Source: Pseudomonas sp. (lineage in GTDB: Bacteria > Pseudomonadota > Gammaproteobacteria > Pseudomonadales > Pseudomonadaceae). Taken from it: a DNA stretch of 8,258 bases. The stretch's first letter is position 1, and every line of letters starts with the position of its first letter. Location of the stretch: NCBI GenBank assembly GCA_003523465.1, contig DQAA01000598.1, positions 1 to 8,258 on the forward strand, in the 5' to 3' direction. The position numbers and the translations under genes are program-made. The notes below the pieces were generated by a model. That model was not told where the DNA came from. It searched no databases and saw only the letters and a list, made by a program, of their open reading frames with translations. This document shows, one piece after another, positions 6,646 to 8,258 of the stretch.

Positions 6646-6808
6646 AGACCTCTCCAATGGCGACATTACGATTGGGTTTGGAGAGGCAACTAACAGGCCA
6701 AGAGCAAAGCTAGCTAACGAATTGACCGGTAAAACCGGCTTTTTGCCAGCATCCAGGCGGAAGACGCCGTTGTGTCGTCAGTAATTCGCCCCAAAGGGGG
6801 GCGGCGTT

Positions 6809-6819
6809 ACCTGGCAGGT
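6809..6819 (-). promoter_or_regulatory. Lux-box half-site between luxR and the MCP gene
   Basis: The 11-base palindrome ACCTGGCAGGT reads ACCTGCCAG on the minus strand, matching a lux/las-box half-site at all nine positions. The second half expected after the central bases is absent, so this is not a full 20-bp box. It lies about 165-175 bases upstream of the MCP start and 32 bases past the luxR stop. The surrounding 6646-6850 spacer also contains a 6-bp GC stem at 6787-6803 (CGCCCC/GGGGCG) without a U tract, and CCGGT-AAA-ACCGG with a T-run at 6726-6744 on the other strand. Confidence 0.3.
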
Positions 6820-6850
6820 TGTCATTAAGGTGCAATATCAATGGGTTAGC

Positions 6851-7621
6851 TCATGCGCCCGAGGCGAGGGCCCAGTCGGTCGAGCGGCGCCGGTAGTGGG
6901 TCGGCTCGTCGCTGACCCGGCGTTCTTCCCGAGTGACGAACAGCCCCAGTTGTGCCGCCCTGGCGATGGCCGCCACCTTGTTCTGCACGCCGAGCTTGAG
7001 GATGGTGTTGCGCGCATGGAAGTTCACCGTCGACTCCGACAGATGAAGGATGTCGGCGACTTCCTCGGCGGTCTTGCCGATGGCCGACCATTGCAGCACC
7101 TCGATCTCCCGGGTGGTCAGGTGCAGCTCATCGATCTTGCGCTTGAGGTCGTCGACCTGCTGCATATGGATGAGGTTGCACAGCAGCAGGACTTGGCCCG
7201 CCTTCTCGTACCATTCCTCATCGCAGATCGGCCCTTTCTCGCGGGCCACATCGAGGATGCTGAACACCCCTTCCGAATGAGAGCCCTGCGACCAGCCATG
7301 GCACAGGCCGAAGGTCTGGGCGTCATCCCACAGGCCGGGGGCGGAGCGGAACCGGTCCTCGCTCCACGACATCGGCAGGATCGAGCATCGGCAATGGTCG
7401 ATGCGCGGATCGTTGTCGATGTAGTTCCTCGATTTGTAGCGCTGGATCCAGCCCGCCGGCCAGGTGCTCCAGAGCAGCGGGCGGGGGTCGAAACTGGTCC
7501 AGCAGGTGAATCCGAAGAAATCGAATCCCAGCTGCACGATGAGTCCGTGCAGGAGGCCGAGGCGCAGATTGGGAGAGACTTCTCGTGCCAGAACATTCAT
7601 TACGTCGGCACTGAACGGCAT
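6851..7621 (-). CDS. LuxR-type quorum-sensing regulator without a synthase in the window
   Basis: The product has 256 residues. The ATG at 7621 follows GAGG by 6 bases; a further upstream in-frame start at 7846 would add 75 residues with no LuxR similarity. Residues about 15-160 are the autoinducer-binding domain. The pocket residues keep the exact TraR spacing: Trp58, Tyr62, Asp71-Pro72 and Trp86 (TraR W57, Y61, D70-P71, W85), followed by FGLCHGW at 104-110. Residues 168-228 are the LuxR helix-turn-helix (LTTREIEVLQWSAIGKTAEE, then SESTVNFHARNTILKLG) with Glu172, Leu176 and Gly182. About 28 residues follow the DNA-binding domain, ending WALASGA, where most relatives stop. By family knowledge it binds an acyl-homoserine lactone or related signal and then DNA. 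The intact Trp/Tyr pair argues against the plant-signal subgroup, which changes these positions. No luxI is visible, so it may be a solo receptor. Confidence 0.92.
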   Translation of the reverse strand: MPFSADVMNVLAREVSPNLRLGLLHGLIVQLGFDFFGFTCWTSFDPRPLLWSTWPAGWIQRYKSRNYIDNDPRIDHCRCSILPMSWSEDRFRSAPGLWDDAQTFGLCHGWSQGSHSEGVFSILDVAREKGPICDEEWYEKAGQVLLLCNLIHMQQVDDLKRKIDELHLTTREIEVLQWSAIGKTAEEVADILHLSESTVNFHARNTILKLGVQNKVAAIARAAQLGLFVTREERRVSDEPTHYRRRSTDWALASGA

Positions 7622-7859
7622 GGTGCACCTCAAGTAGTCAGCGCGAAGGGTCCCTCCCGGATGCGCTTGGGTGATCGTTCTATGTGAGCGGTAGCAGGTT
7701 GAGGCTAGTGGCGAGGCGAAGCGGCGACAACAGGCTTTTGGATATATATCGAAAGGATGCTTTTCAGTCAGAGGAGGCTCTGGGACAGGGGTTTTGGCGA
7801 GGTCCGAAACAAAATACCGCGTGTCGGGCGAAGGGAACTTTTTCACCCAGGTGCGAGCA

Positions 7860-7907
7860 ACTCCGACCCTTTGGGAGCTGGCAAGCCAGCTCCCAAAGGG
7901 TCGGAGT
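7860..7907. repeat. Perfect 23-bp inverted repeat, REP-like palindrome
   Basis: Arms 7860-7882 and 7885-7907 are exactly complementary over 23 bases with only the two bases AA between them. The inner part, GGGAGCTGGC-AA-GCCAGCTCCC, looks like the REP palindromes spread through Pseudomonas intergenic regions. The outer ACTCCGACCCTTT and its complement extend the symmetry further than the REP core. It begins 12 bases after the stop of the right-hand MCP gene. No T-run follows, so it is not a classical terminator, although such a strong stem could stabilise the MCP mRNA 3' end. The rest of the 7622-7918 spacer should carry the luxR promoter; I see only an AT-rich palindrome GATATATATC at 7741-7750. 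Confidence 0.85.
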
Positions 7908-7918
7908 CAGGCCGACGA

Positions 7919-8258
7919 TCACACCTTGAACTTGGAAATCATCACATTCAGCTCCACCGCCAGCCTCGACAGCTCCTGGCTCGCCGCGTTGGTCTGGTTG
8001 GCCCCTGCCGAGGTCTGCATCGACAGGTCGCGGATGTTCACCAGGTTGCGGTCCACTTCCCGTGCGACCTGGGCCTGCTCTTCGGCGGCGCTGGCGATCA
8101 CCAGGTTGCGCTCGTTGATCTGCGCCACCGCGCCGGTGATGGTGTCCAGCGCGCTGCCGGCGCCACGGGCGATGTTCAGGGTCGATTCGGCGCGCTCGGT
8201 ACTGTTGCGCATCGAGCTGACCGCCTGGTCGGTACCGCCCTGGATGCTGCTGACCATG
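7919..8258 (-). CDS. Methyl-accepting chemotaxis protein, C-terminal end (runs off the right edge)
   Basis: The last 112 residues of a chemoreceptor are present, entering from beyond the right edge and stopping at 7919. The segment reads as the descending helix of the cytoplasmic signalling bundle: SSMRNSTERAESTLNIARGA, then INERNLVIASAAEEQAQVAR and VDRNLVNIRDLSMQT, ending ASQELSRLAVELNVMISKFKV. The glutamate-rich SAAEEQ segment is a typical methylation region, and the ending is typical of Pseudomonas receptors of the 40-helix class. The Met at 8257 is almost certainly internal, because the signalling tip and sensor lie outside the window. It has no C-terminal pentapeptide for CheR. It differs in sequence from the 719-aa MCP, so the two are not a recent duplication. 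Confidence 0.93.
   Translation of the reverse strand, partial: MVSSIQGGTDQAVSSMRNSTERAESTLNIARGAGSALDTITGAVAQINERNLVIASAAEEQAQVAREVDRNLVNIRDLSMQTSAGANQTNAASQELSRLAVELNVMISKFKV

Noticed and set aside
6726..6744. CCGGT-AAA-ACCGG followed by T5 on the plus strand, resembling a terminator
   Set aside because: No plus-strand gene ends upstream of it, and the stem is only 5 bp; on the minus strand no T-run follows.
7622..7846. N-terminal extension of the LuxR protein from 7846
   Set aside because: The extra 75 residues have no LuxR similarity, and GAGG lies 6 bases before the ATG at 7621.

Overview
The window looks like a Pseudomonas chromosome, probably of the fluorescens/putida group. This rests on high-GC coding sequence, chemoreceptors and a LuxR-type regulator with Pseudomonas-like sequence, a REP-like intergenic palindrome, and GAGG/AGGA-type ribosome binding sites. 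The genus is inferred from sequence style; no marker gene fixes it. The content is accessory: sensors, small proteins of unknown role and one tRNA, with no metabolic operon.

Left part (1-2637). A PAS-GAF sensor protein enters from the left on the minus strand and runs off the edge. After a 349-base divergent intergenic region comes a plus-strand gene of lower GC. Its 204-aa product matches the 'up-regulated in daf-2' (PUD) family and carries an Ala/Gly-rich hydrophobic stretch in the middle. Converging on it is a minus-strand 204-aa protein with a Cys-His-Asp arrangement typical of transglutaminase-like folds. Its ribosome binding site lies inside one arm of a perfect inverted repeat. A 61-aa two-helix membrane protein follows on the minus strand.

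Middle (2864-4293). Two small plus-strand genes, of 78 and 68 aa, are spaced like an operon; the second resembles DUF6434. A minus-strand outer-membrane lipoprotein of unknown function with four extra cysteines comes next. Then, also on the minus strand, comes a lone tRNA-Cys followed by a strong intrinsic terminator. The tRNA has two stem mismatches.

Right part (4486-8258). Three minus-strand genes form a signalling region. In transcription order they are the C-terminus of one methyl-accepting chemotaxis protein (MCP), a LuxR-type regulator with all acyl-homoserine-lactone (AHL) pocket residues intact but no synthase in view, and a complete 719-aa MCP. The complete MCP has a Cache-like sensor that precedes, rather than follows, its only membrane segments. 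A perfect 23-bp inverted repeat with a 2-base loop separates the first MCP from luxR. A lux-box half-site lies between luxR and the second MCP. A regulatory link between luxR and the chemoreceptors is plausible but unproven.

I see no CRISPR array, insertion sequence, prophage gene or recognisable defence operon. The best candidates for new biology are the PUD-family protein, the transglutaminase-like protein with its hairpin leader, and the unusual MCP topology.
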